A stretch of 64,000 nt of DNA from a virus. The stretch covers positions 1-64,000 of IMG/VR virus record IMGVR_UViG_3300045282_000084. One strand, 5' to 3'. Below, in pieces: positions 8,218-19,700 of this stretch. A model generated the notes under the pieces. That model searched no databases and was not told the DNA's origin. It saw only the letters and a program-made list of their open reading frames with translations. The position numbers and the translations under genes were made by a program. Every line of letters begins with the position of its first letter. The stretch's first letter is position 1.

Positions 8218-10029
8218 ATGGGGGCGTACACACCACAGACGTGGCACGACGCTGATCCAACCACGCCGATCAGCGCCGCACGGCTGACGCACATTGAGGC
8301 TGGGCTTACCGACGCGGCCGCCCCTGCGAACCTCGCCATCGTGACACCCAGCGGGAACACCACCGCTGGTCTTACGATCGACACTCAGGACACGGCGACG
8401 GGATCGCAGGGGGTTGGGATCAACTGCGCCACTGGTGGGGGTACTGCTCACGCTCATGCCTTGTCGGCGATCCTGAGCGGCACCGGCAACGCCTTCTCCA
8501 GCGCGGCCAACTTCGTGTCCTCGAACCAGGCGGCAAGCTGCGTGCAGGTCAGCGGCAGCGAGACCGGGCGTGGCACCGTCAAGATCGCCCACACCGGGCC
8601 TGGCACCAACGCTGACGCCAACGCCGCCGCCCTGTCGATCAATCTCATCGGTGCGAGCACAGCCGCGATGGGCGTGTTCGTTGACTCGGTAGCTCAGGGC
8701 ACGACTGGGGACCTTCTGCGGCTCAAGAACAACGGCAACGAGATTTTCCGAGTGCAGACCGATGCTGGGTTCACCACGCCCATCATCAAGATCGGCGCAT
8801 CTCAGACGCAGCTCCTGGTCGGCGCTGGTGCACCATCAGGCGTGGTGTCCGCACCCACCGGATCGCTGTACCTAAACAGCTCTGGTGGCGTTGGCCTCAG
8901 TCTGTGGATCAAGGAGACGGGATCTGGTACGAGTGGGTGGGCGGTGCTGGGTGGCACCCTCAACGCCAAGAGCTACGGGGCCAAGGGCGACGGCTCCACC
9001 GACGACACGACCGCCCTGACGGCGTGGGTCACAGCCATCAACGCAGCCTCTGCTGGCTCCGAGGCCATCCTCCCGGCTGGCCAGTACGTGATCACCGCTC
9101 CGCTGCCTACCATCACCGCCACGGGCGTGACCATCAGGGGTAGCGGCTGGGCTCAGACCGCCAATACCACGGGCTCGGTCATCACCGCTGGCGTTGGCTG
9201 GAGCGGCACGGCCATTCTGACTCTGAACGGCGAGGGGATTGAGCTGCGGGGGCTGACCATCGATGCCGCAAACCGGGCGACTTCGGCCATCGTGATTACG
9301 GCTGCCAACTGCCGCCTGAACGGTATGAGCGCGCGGTCGAGCATCACCAACGGCGTCGTCGTGGACGTGCAGACCGGGGGCAACTCAATCTGGATGGCCG
9401 ACTGTCGCATCAACGGGATCAACTCGGGTGTGGTCGGAATCCAGATCAACGACACCGACGCCATCATCCACGGCTGCAAGCCGGTCAACTGCTTGCATTG
9501 CATCGTGCTGCTAGCGGGGGCTTCGGGTGCCCAGTTGATGGACAACCACATGACGCCGGGAGCTGGTGGCCAATGCTGTGTGTTCGTCAGCGGCAGCCCC
9601 AGCCACGTGCAGATGGACGGCAATCGCTTCGACAACTACGTGCGCTCCGCTGTCCAGATCACGCCCACAGCCTCGACGCCGAACAGCATCTCGATCACCA
9701 ACAACCACTTCCACTCCACGATTCAGACCGACAACACCTACGCCCTGATCGCCCTTGACACCACGGCGTCGGGCGTGCGCGGCCTGCATATCGTCGGCAA
9801 CTCGGGTTACGGCTCGGCCACGAACCGGCCCAAGTGGGCGCTGGCTTCGCAGGTGATCGACGGCACCACTCCCACGAACGTGACCCGCCTGAGCACGCTC
9901 GGGTCGCTGTACAACAGCAACACCATGTGGGCGGCGACGACCTCCTTCGGCAATGCGAGCCCGCTCGTGGCTCGTGGCAATCTGACTACCACGGATGGCA
10001 CCACGTATGCTGCCGTCACCGACATCTAG
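8218..10029 (+). CDS. tailspike with right-handed beta-helix (pectate-lyase fold)
   Basis: The 603-residue protein starts with a short adaptor (WHDADPTTPISAARLTHIEAGL) common at the N-termini of phage fibre proteins, then Ala/Gly/Thr-rich strands. At about residue 245 it has the hallmark entry to a Pectate_lyase_3 domain, AKSYGAKGDGSTDDTTAL, followed by a ladder of short strands and turns up to about residue 545 (LDNHM-, GNRF-, NNHF- and GNSG-type turns). Such trimeric spikes bind and often cut host surface glycans. It lies between the GH26-like enzyme and the giant adhesin. Catalytic residues of depolymerases of this type are not predictable from motif alone. Confidence 0.8.
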   Translation: MGAYTPQTWHDADPTTPISAARLTHIEAGLTDAAAPANLAIVTPSGNTTAGLTIDTQDTATGSQGVGINCATGGGTAHAHALSAILSGTGNAFSSAANFVSSNQAASCVQVSGSETGRGTVKIAHTGPGTNADANAAALSINLIGASTAAMGVFVDSVAQGTTGDLLRLKNNGNEIFRVQTDAGFTTPIIKIGASQTQLLVGAGAPSGVVSAPTGSLYLNSSGGVGLSLWIKETGSGTSGWAVLGGTLNAKSYGAKGDGSTDDTTALTAWVTAINAASAGSEAILPAGQYVITAPLPTITATGVTIRGSGWAQTANTTGSVITAGVGWSGTAILTLNGEGIELRGLTIDAANRATSAIVITAANCRLNGMSARSSITNGVVVDVQTGGNSIWMADCRINGINSGVVGIQINDTDAIIHGCKPVNCLHCIVLLAGASGAQLMDNHMTPGAGGQCCVFVSGSPSHVQMDGNRFDNYVRSAVQITPTASTPNSISITNNHFHSTIQTDNTYALIALDTTASGVRGLHIVGNSGYGSATNRPKWALASQVIDGTTPTNVTRLSTLGSLYNSNTMWAATTSFGNASPLVARGNLTTTDGTTYAAVTDI

Positions 10030-10042
10030 AGGAAGATGAGGA

Positions 10043-10264
10043 ATGGATCGAGTCTTCGACATTACTGATGCAGGTGGGCCTGGCTATCCACATTGGTGGC
10101 TGAATCTGAATCAGGTTGTAGAGCTGTATATCTTGCACGCAGCCCCGGTATGGGAGCTTCACTTGCAGTTCGTCACAACCCAAGAAGCAGTCTTCTCTTA
10201 CGAGACGGAATACGATGCCACAGATGCGCTTGCGACGTGGGTAGGTCGCATCAACGCTGCGTGA
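10043..10264 (+). CDS. hypothetical protein, 73 aa
   Basis: A GAGGAAGATGAGGA stretch gives a good ribosome binding site. The protein is aromatic- and beta-rich (GYPHWWLNLNQVVELYIL, WELHLQFVTTQEAVFSY) with a helical end. No family is recognised. The close spacing to its neighbours suggests a small virion or chaperone protein for the adhesion block. Codon use is less GC-biased than the neighbours, as for the following gene. Confidence 0.6.
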   Translation: MDRVFDITDAGGPGYPHWWLNLNQVVELYILHAAPVWELHLQFVTTQEAVFSYETEYDATDALATWVGRINAA

Positions 10265-10278
10265 AGGGAATGTGAACT

Positions 10279-10719
10279 ATGGCGATCTATGAGGTTGGCT
10301 GGACAAGTACCGCAGCCGCTGGTACTGCTCCATACGCCGAGTTCCGTACTGGATCAGGAAACCCAGCCTTGATCTATGAGATGGGGTTTGCTTGTAGCAC
10401 AGCCGTCGCATCACCCGTTGCAATCTTTCGTCCCGCTGCCATTGGGATCACGCCCGGTACAACAGTCATTCCCATCCCAGTTGACTCTGACTACCCGGCA
10501 TCAACTGTGACTGTGGCAAATACTTGGGGCACTGCTCCAACCATTTCTACGAATGTATCCCCAAGACGTACAAACTTGGCAGCGGCTATTGGTGCCGGAG
10601 TGGTGTGGACGTGGCCGGTTCAGCCATTGAAGATCCCAAAGTCAAGCTCTCTGGTGATCTGGAATGTAAGTGCCACTCTAGCTGCGCCGCTGAACTGTTA
10701 CATCTCATACATGGAGTGA
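10279..10719 (+). CDS. beta-rich structural protein, 146 aa
   Basis: The sequence is rich in Ala, Thr, Val and Pro with alternating hydrophobic strands (AEFRTGSGNPALIYEMGFACSTA, VIPIPVDSDYP, SSLVIWNVSATLAAPLNCYI), fitting a jelly-roll-like virion protein. It ends three bases before the giant gene. Third-position GC appears lower than in the head genes, which may mark a different history. No family recognised; decoration or fibre-associated protein is inferred from context. Confidence 0.6.
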   Translation: MAIYEVGWTSTAAAGTAPYAEFRTGSGNPALIYEMGFACSTAVASPVAIFRPAAIGITPGTTVIPIPVDSDYPASTVTVANTWGTAPTISTNVSPRRTNLAAAIGAGVVWTWPVQPLKIPKSSSLVIWNVSATLAAPLNCYISYME

Positions 10720-10722
10720 CAC

Positions 10723-13700
10723 ATGGGCCTGCAATCCAGGCTCGGTGGTTTTCCATCATCGTCGGGCTTGAGCACGCGGTCGGGGTTCAACCGACCTAGC
10801 TCGCTGACATTCCAGTCGCAGGACTGGATCAAGATGATGCTGGCCACGCCTGCTGGTCAGTTCTCGCAGCAGACGCTGACCGATGACGCGTCGAAGTTCT
10901 TAGGTGGAACAGGGCCGGGATCTGCGACGTTCCCGATCGCCCTGAGCGACACGATCTCCGTGTCCGACACCCTACCCGTTCTCGTCGTCAGGCAGTTGAT
11001 CGATACTGCCATCACTCCTACTGCGGCGACGCCTACGGGTCTGACCAACTCCGCCGAGGGCGGCTCAAACGGCGTGACCGTCACTACTGCGAATAGTGGC
11101 GGCGCCAGCGGAAATGCGTGGACAACTGTGGCGGGTTCGCCGACGTTTCAATCGACACAGGTAGCACACGGTTCTCTTGCCTACAACATCCCAACCAATA
11201 GTGAAACTCTGATTTGGACTCAGGGTTCTGTTTCAGATGGGTATGTCAGGGCGTACTTTTATCTCTCGGCAAGTACGGCAGACTTTCGCATTTTCGGCTT
11301 CTTGGCCGCGTCTATTCAGTGGCGTATTCGTCTAAACACAAGCACATTCATCATTCAGAATGGCGCAGGAACAACAACTGAGGCAACCGGCACCGCGGTG
11401 TCCTCGGGGCAATGGTATCGGCTAGAGCTTCACCACAACTCGGCCGCACAGTTGGAGGCGAAGCTCTGGAACTCAAAGGATTCCAGTGGTGCAGCAGATC
11501 AGGACCTGGTTGCGGCTACTGCTACCAACTCGAACATCGATGAGCTGGAGTTCACATCGGGTGGAGCAGTCTCGTCGGTGTACCTGGACGATCTGAATGG
11601 GTTTGCTACGGCGTGGCCCGGTCCGGCCATTGGTGGGTCGATGGACACGCTGGTCGTGGCAATCACGCACACGCACCCGATTGCGCTCACCGACACGATC
11701 TCCATCACAGACTCCCTGCCGGTCAAGGTCGGGCGGTTCATCAGCGACACGATCTCGATCACAGACCTTCTGCTGCGCATAGCTCGCCCGCACATTGCCG
11801 ACACGATCTCGGTCACGGATGCCCTCGCGCGCAAGTTCGGCCCCTTTTTGGCGGACACGATCTCGATCACTGACGCCCTGATCGCGCTGAGGACACGAGC
11901 CCTGTCTGACACCATCTCGATCACTGACGCGCTCGCTCGCACGGCGCGTCCATCGATGGCCGACACCATTGCGGTCTCCGACCTGCTGCACACCCGCGCA
12001 GGTCCGCTACTCGCGGACACCATCACCGTCACCGACTCGCTCAAGCGGGCCATTGGCGAGATGGGGTTGATCGACACCATCTCCGTCACCGAGTCGTTGG
12101 CAAGGAGGAGCGCAACCGCTCCCACCGACACGATCTCAGTCTCCGATTCACTGGCCACCACCAGGGTCAGGTTCCTCGCCGACACGATCTCCGTGACTGA
12201 TGCATTGGCCAGAGGTGGGTTTGCCCGCTCGCTGACCGACACCATCAGCCTGACAGACGCGATCGTGAAGTTCGCCGTCCACGGCTTGGCTGACACGATC
12301 GCCATCTCCGACGCGCTCCCTACTGGCCGGAATCGGCCGCTGATGGACAGCGCCTACTCGTGGGCGTTCACCGATACGTTCACCCGTAGCTCGTCCACGG
12401 TGTTCGGGGGATCGTGGATTGGCACCAGCAGCCCGCACTTCAACGTGGATGGCTCCGAGGCTCAAGCGGTGTCGGTGATCGCCTCTCGCACCGGTCAGCA
12501 GTATCTCCTCGTCGGTCAAGCTGATGTACAGGTTCAGGTTCGGATGATGTTCGACCAGCTCCCGACGGGAGCAGGGCCGGTCGATTTCGGCGTGTGGGTT
12601 GACTCAGACAGCGCCAATGCCAACGGCTATCGCACCCGTTGGCAGATAGCCGTGGCTGGCACGATCTCGAATGTAACCGCGAGCGATGTGGCTACCACTC
12701 TGGCCACAGTGTCGTCTGGTACCCCATCTCAGGGCACGCCGCTGCCTGGTGAGTGGTGGTGGATGAAGGTCGAGCGGGCAGGGGTGAACCTGCGCGTCAA
12801 GGCTTGGAGGCAGACCAGCGTCGAGCCGTCTGCCTGGGATCACGACACCGTGGATACGGCCGTGCCCCCTGGCCAATACGTCGGTGTTCACTTCCAGACG
12901 CCTGCGGGCGTGACAAACACGCCGACGTTCAACTGGGACGACTTCTCCTGGCGCACGACCGATGTGCTGGTCAAGTCGGTGCCAGTGCTCTCCGACACGA
13001 TCAGTGTGTCCGACACGCTGATCTCTGGTCGGACTCGGCCCATCGCCGACACCATCTCGATCACAGATGCGCTTGTCAAGGGTGGCGCTGTACAGCGAGC
13101 CCTGTCAGACACGATCAGCGTCACGGACGCCATTGCTCGGCGGGCCTTGCCACTTGTGGCTGATTCAATCTCCCTCTCAGATTCGATTGGTAGAGGAAGA
13201 TCGCTAGTCGATGACGGTACGACGATGGGCGACCAGACCCTCGTCAGCGACACCTACACGCGGTCTGTGGGTAGCGGACTGGGCACGGCCGACACCGGTC
13301 AGACCTATGGCAACTTCGGAGCCTCGTCGGTGAATGGCTCTGCCGCTGTGCTTCCGGCCATCGCGAACACGGGCGTGGGCGCCTTCGTCAACGGGATCAC
13401 CAAGATCAACGAGGGCGGTTTGGTCAAGATCGCCTTCTCGGCGACGCCCACCGACACGATCTCGGTCTTCACGTTCCTGCGGCTAAACCCTGGCTTCACC
13501 GCCTACTACAACGTCCACCTGTATCTGTTCTCGGGTACGACGGTCAACCTCTCCAACACCGTCTTCACTCCGAGCACGACCTTTGCGGCTCCCGGTTCGG
13601 ACGTGACCATCGACGCCGCTTGGGTGAACACCCAGTCCTACTGGATGCGCTTCGAGGTGCAGGGCAACCAGCTTCGCTGGCGCGCATGGAAGGACGGCTC

Positions 13701-16700
13701 CGGTGAGCCAACGGCCTGGATGTTCATCACCACCGATTCCTCAGTCTCAACCGGGGGAACCGTTGGCTTCCAGACGTTCGGCGGCGCAGCTCTCACCGCT
13801 GGGATCAACGTCACCTTTGACAATCTGCTCGGCTACAACAACTCCGACAGCCTTCTGCTGAGGCCCACTCGCCCGCTGTCGGACACGATCTCGGTTTCAG
13901 ATTCGCTGCGGTTCAAGTTCGGGCGGCCGATCAGCGACACGATCTCAATCACCGACGCGCTGGTCAAGGGTGGGGTGAGCGCTCGCCCGATCTCGGACAC
14001 GATCAGCGTCTCCGATCTCCTTGCGCGCCGAGAGCAGCCGCTGATTACCGACACCATCAGCGTCTCGGATTCGCTGGTCAAGGCGGCAGTCAAGCTCATC
14101 GCCGACACGATCTCGGTGACCGACGCACTGCTGAGGGCTCCCACCCCGAAGCTCGCCGACACGATCGCGGTCTCGGACGCCCTGGCGTCACTTCGGGTGC
14201 GGCCACTGTCAGACACGATCGCGGTCAGCGATGGTCTGACGCTGCGAGTTGGCCGACCCATAGCCGACACCATCGCCGTCACGGATGGCCTGGCGAGCGT
14301 GGTCTCGGTGGTGCTGCACAACGACTTCGACACCGGCCAGACCTCGGGCACCACGATCACGACGGGCAACTCGGGTGCGACCGGCGACAACGCCTTCAAC
14401 ACCGTCGCTGGCGTCCCCACGTATGACTCGACCATTGCCTTTGCGGGCACGCTGTCGATGGCCTGCATCACCGGGGCAACGCGACAGGTCGGGTGGAGCA
14501 CCTCCCTGGGCACGCAGACTCTGCTGTGGGGACGCGCCTATGGCTCCTTCGCCTCACTCGCGGGCACGGCTATCCGCATCGTGCAGGCAGACGGCAATGT
14601 CACCACCAACCTGCTGCGCATCGCCACGGTGGCTGCCACTGGCGCGCTCCAGATCAGCGTCGCGAGCTTTGGCACGGTCACCACCACCCACACGCTCACC
14701 GCCAACCAGTGGTTCCGCATTGAGTGGAAGTTCCAGGTCACAGGCTCAGTCTCCTCGGTGGAACTCAAGCTGTTCCTCACTCCCACGTCGAGCACACCCG
14801 ACGAGACCATCTCCACATCGTTCGCTGAGACCGACTCCAGCTTTGCAGCCGTCAAGATCGGGGTTGGCTCAACCTCTGGCTCAACGTTCAACTTCGATGA
14901 GCTGAACACCAACAATCTGGGCTATCCAGGCCCGATCGCTGGGGGTGCATCCCGAGCCCTCACCGACACCATCTCTATCACTGACCTACTGCCGGTCAAG
15001 GTTGGACGATTCCTCGCAGAGACGATCACGGTCACCGACACGCTCGCGAGACGAACGCAGGTGGCGCTTGCCGAGACCATCTCAGTCACCGATCTGCTGG
15101 CACGAAGGGTTGGTCGTCCCCTCGCCGACACCATCTCGATCACCGATTTGCTGCCGGTCAGAGTTGGCCGCTTCCTGATCGACACCATCTCGATCACCGA
15201 CCTTCTCGCACGCGCACAGCTTCGCACGCTTGCCGACACCATCACCATCACTGATGCGCTGGCTGCCCTGGCCAAGCGTGGCCTCGTAGACACGATCTCT
15301 GTCACAGACTCGCTGCCGATCAGGGTCGCTCGATTCCTCACCGACACCATCTCCGTCACAGACCTGCTCGCGCGCGCACAGCTTCGCAGCCTGCTCGACA
15401 CGATCTCGATCACCGACGCCCTGGTTGTCCTGGCCAAGCGCGGGCTGACCGACACGATCGCCGTCACTGACGCGCTGGCGCTGAGAGTCGGACGCCCGCT
15501 CACCGACACCATCTCCATCACCGATTCCCTCGCGCGGCGAACGACGAGGCCCATAGCCGACACGATCTCGGTTACCGATGCGCTGGTACCAAGACGGTAC
15601 CGGCTGCTCGCAGACTCGATCACTGGCGGCGGCGCGGGGACGACGCCCACAGTCCGCTCGTCCAACGTGGCCGCATCGAGCGCCACCACGACCCTGAGCT
15701 TCTCCTCGCTGCCAAGTGGGGCCGCGGTGGGCGACATCTTGATGGTGCACGTCTCGGCCGTGCTCGGCTCCTCGGACATCACCTGCACCACCTCCAACCT
15801 TACGCGCTCGGTGATCACGAACGACTCCACCACCCTGCGCAGCGCGGTCTTCTGGCGAACGCTCACCTCCGGCGACATCTCCTCGCCGCCCACCATGAGC
15901 TTCTCGGGACCGAGCGCCACAGGCATGCACCTGAATGCCATGTGCGTGGTCGGGGCTGATCCCACCACGCCGGTAGCCAACACCGCCTCTGGGGCTTCGT
16001 CGGGCACCAGGGCCAGGGACATCACCATCGGTGGCAACACGGGGGAAGCTGCGGGCGAACTCGTGCTGGCTCTGATCGGGTCGAACTCCTCGCCCGTGCC
16101 GTGGGCGACCAACAACATCGTCGGCGCGCCGCTGGCAATGATCACGTCGGAACAGGTGCCTGGCGGCATGGTGGACTCGACTTCACAAGCCCGTGTCGAG
16201 ACGGCGATCGGCTTCAAGACTCCGATTGGGCATAGCTGGTACCAGTGGGACATGTCGGCTTACACCTTCCCGGAGGCTGGGGGTTCGGGGACTGGTGTCA
16301 CCAGCGACTACGAGAACAATCGCCTCAGCAGCATCTCGTGGCCCTCGGAGCAGACCTGGCCTGGTGGGCAGAACGCGACCGTCGTCTCCCCTAACGCGCC
16401 ATCTGGCGACACCAGCCCGAGCTACTGGCTCCAATATCTCGCCCAGGGCAACTACGACGCGCTGATCTACGCCTTCATGGCGAAGCTGCGGACGTGGGGC
16501 CGTGCGGTCGTGTTCCGCCCCTTCTGCGAGATGAATGGTGGTGACCACCCCTGGGAGGTTGCCTGGGAGACACATGTCCACCGTGCGACCGACGCCGAAC
16601 ATGCGACCTACTTGAAGCTGGCGTGGCAGCGCGTGTTCCTGATCGCCAAGGGCACCGACGCGGAGTTGGCATCTGCGGGCATGTTGAGCGCAGGTGGATT

Positions 16701-19700
16701 CACCACCAGCTCGCTTGCCTACACCCAGAACAGCGGTCACTCAGCCGATGCGCAGAACGTGTTCTTTCACTGGAACCCGCAGGCGTTCGAGACCTCGACC
16801 ACGAACCGTTGGGATGACTACTGGCCCGGAACGACGCCGAGCGGTCGGGCGTACGTGGACTTCGCAGGTGTCGAGCTGTACATCTCAACTGGGGGCACGT
16901 GGTCGTCAACGCTGAATCAGCTACTGCATTCCACAACGGTCAACTCTGGGCGAACACATAACTCCCTGTATGACCACTACATCCCATTGACGAATCTCAA
17001 CGGCGGTGGATCGGGCGAGACTGGCTACCGGTACAAGTCGAGTGAGGCTTCGACCGCCGCCGCCATCGCTCGCATCAACAGCATCTTCGACGGCACCAAC
17101 GGTCTGGCGTTCAACCCTCTGTGGCGATTCCTCGGCTACTGGGATGGTGGGTTGGAGACTGGGACAAACGGTGACTCCCACGTCGATAACACCGGCCACT
17201 CGGACATCAGAACCGCGATCACCACTATCCTGGCCACCGGCTACCTGCGGCCGGTGCTGACCGACACGATGCTGTCTGCCCCTTCGGGGTGGACGCTTGG
17301 AAAGCAAGCTCGGCGCTCTCTCGATACCGGGAGTACGAGCGCACACACGAACGGTGGCCCAGGCGAGGTTGGCTCAATCGTGCTGTGGGCGAGCGCTCCG
17401 ATCGCGTCAGCCACAGCGAGCACGGTTGGGTACGGCAACTACACGTCGCTGTCGTTACTGGTTTCTCCGATCTCAGTTGCGGGGATTTCCGACACCATCT
17501 CCTTCACCGTGCGGCCAACGGTTCCGCTGGTGGACACCATCACCATCACGGAGTCGATCCAGCTCCGCACCGCGTACAAGATCGCGGACACGATCTCCAT
17601 CAGCGACTCTCTCGCTCGCGCGCAGCCCCGAGCCCTCGCCGACACGATCTCGATCACCGATGCGATCAAGCGCCGGATCACGCCGCTGCTCACCGACATT
17701 GGTGCCTTCCCGAACCTGCTGCTGCCTGGCGGCACGGTGCTCCCTGGCGGCGGGGTCGTTGCTACCGACTGCGACACGCTGGCCGTCACGGTCAGACGGT
17801 TCCTGGCTGACACGATCTCGGTCTCTGACTCGCTGGTGCGCAAGCCGACTCGCGCGCTCATCGACACCATCGCCGTCAGCGACAGCCTGGTCAAGTACGC
17901 CGCGAAGCTGCTGGCCGACACCATCGCGGTCTCCGACTCTCTGGCGCGACGGGTCACCAGGCCACTCGCCGACACCATCGCGATCTCCGACGCTCTGGCA
18001 AAGGGCACCTTGCTGCACCTGTCCGAGACCATCTCCGTCTCGGACACACTCGCCAGCCTTCGGGTCAGGCCGATCACCGACACGATCTCGATCACCGAGA
18101 ACCTGGCAACGTCGGCTTCGGGTCACAAGAGCGTCACGCTGTCAGACACGATCTCGGTCAGCGACGCGTTGGCACTGCGGACCACCCGTCTGTTCGCCGA
18201 CTCCATCTCAATCACCGACAACCTGACGGCCGTAGCCGGTCACAGGCAGGTCGCCCTTGCCGACACGATCGCCGTCTCTGATTTGCTCGCCCGCAAGGGT
18301 GCGCCTCAACTGACCGACACGATTGCTGTCGGCACCGATCAGACCCTTGGCGCCGACACATTCTCTCGCACCGTACCCGTAGGTCTCGGCATAGCGGACT
18401 CTGGTCAGAGCTACGGCACCTTCGGTTCAGGAATCAGTGTCGGCTCTGGGGTGGCCTCGATCCCATTCGCTGCGAACACCGGCATCGGCGGCTACATGGT
18501 CGGGCCAAACTCGAAGAACACTGGCGCGCTGATGAAGATGGGCTTCACGGCGCTGCCGGACGATATCGCAAGCTCCTTCCTGCTTCTGCGCCTCGACTCA
18601 GGATTCACCCACTACTACAACGCTCACCTGTACCTGACGCCAGGTGGCCAGGTCGTCCTGAGTCGCACCATCTTCACGCCGTCTGGCTCTTTTGACGCAG
18701 GCACGAGCGACATCACCATCGATGCCTCGTGGGTGAACACGCAGGCGTACTGGCTGAGGTTCGAGGCTTTGGGCACAACCCTGCGCTGGAAGGCGTGGAA
18801 GGACGGGTCGAGTGAGCCGCACGCTTGGTCGTTCGTGACGGTGGATGGCAGCGTGTCCGCATCAGGCACGGTTGGCTTCCAGACCTTCGCGAATGCGGGC
18901 CTGACGGCGAGCGTTCAGGGCACCTTCGATCAGCTCAGTTTCTACAGCCCCGGCGATTGGATCACCACCGCTCTGCCCAGCCGCCATCTGCCGCTCGTTG
19001 ACACCATCTCGATCAGCGACCGGCTCCAGCACCACGTTCTGGGCACGAGCATCACAGCGGCACAGACGACCGATCCTCACTACGCGCCGATCGTCCTGCG
19101 CTCGTTCCAGTCGGTGACCCCGGAGTACGAGATGCAGTGGGGGCAGGTGGAGCCTTCGCAGGGCACGTTCTTCTGGACGAACGTTGACACGATCACCGCC
19201 TGGGCGGTGGCCAATCGCAAGCAAGTGAGGGGCCACACACTGATCTGGGACGGCGGTGGCGACCCGGCGATGATGCCGCCCTGGGTCACGGGCGGATCAT
19301 GGACATCGACCACGCTCAAGGCTGCCCTCCAGGCTCACATCAACGCTGTCGTCGGCCGCTACAAGGGCGTGGTTCGGGTCTGGCATGTGGTCAACGAGGC
19401 ATTCGAGGACGACGGTTCACGCACGAACTGGATCTTCCAGAACGTCATCGGAGACTCGTGGATCGAGCTTGCATTCCAGTACGCCTATGCCGCTGACCCG
19501 ACCGCAAAGCTGCTCTACAACGACTATGGCGACGACTGGGGCTACTACAGCCTGAATCCGAAATACAACGCCATCCTGGCGATGGCGACTGACTTTGTGA
19601 ATCGTGGCATTCCGATTCACGGCATCGGCTTCCAGGGCCATTACGACCTCCAGTACACCGATTATCCCGACCCAGCCGATCTGACGGGGGTTCTTTCAAC

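Noticed and set aside
14922-16253. Long minus-strand open frame (443 codons) opposite the repeat arrays
   Set aside because: It is the mirror of the DTISVTD repeats; high-GC codon bias opens antisense frames. No ribosome binding site or domain is seen.
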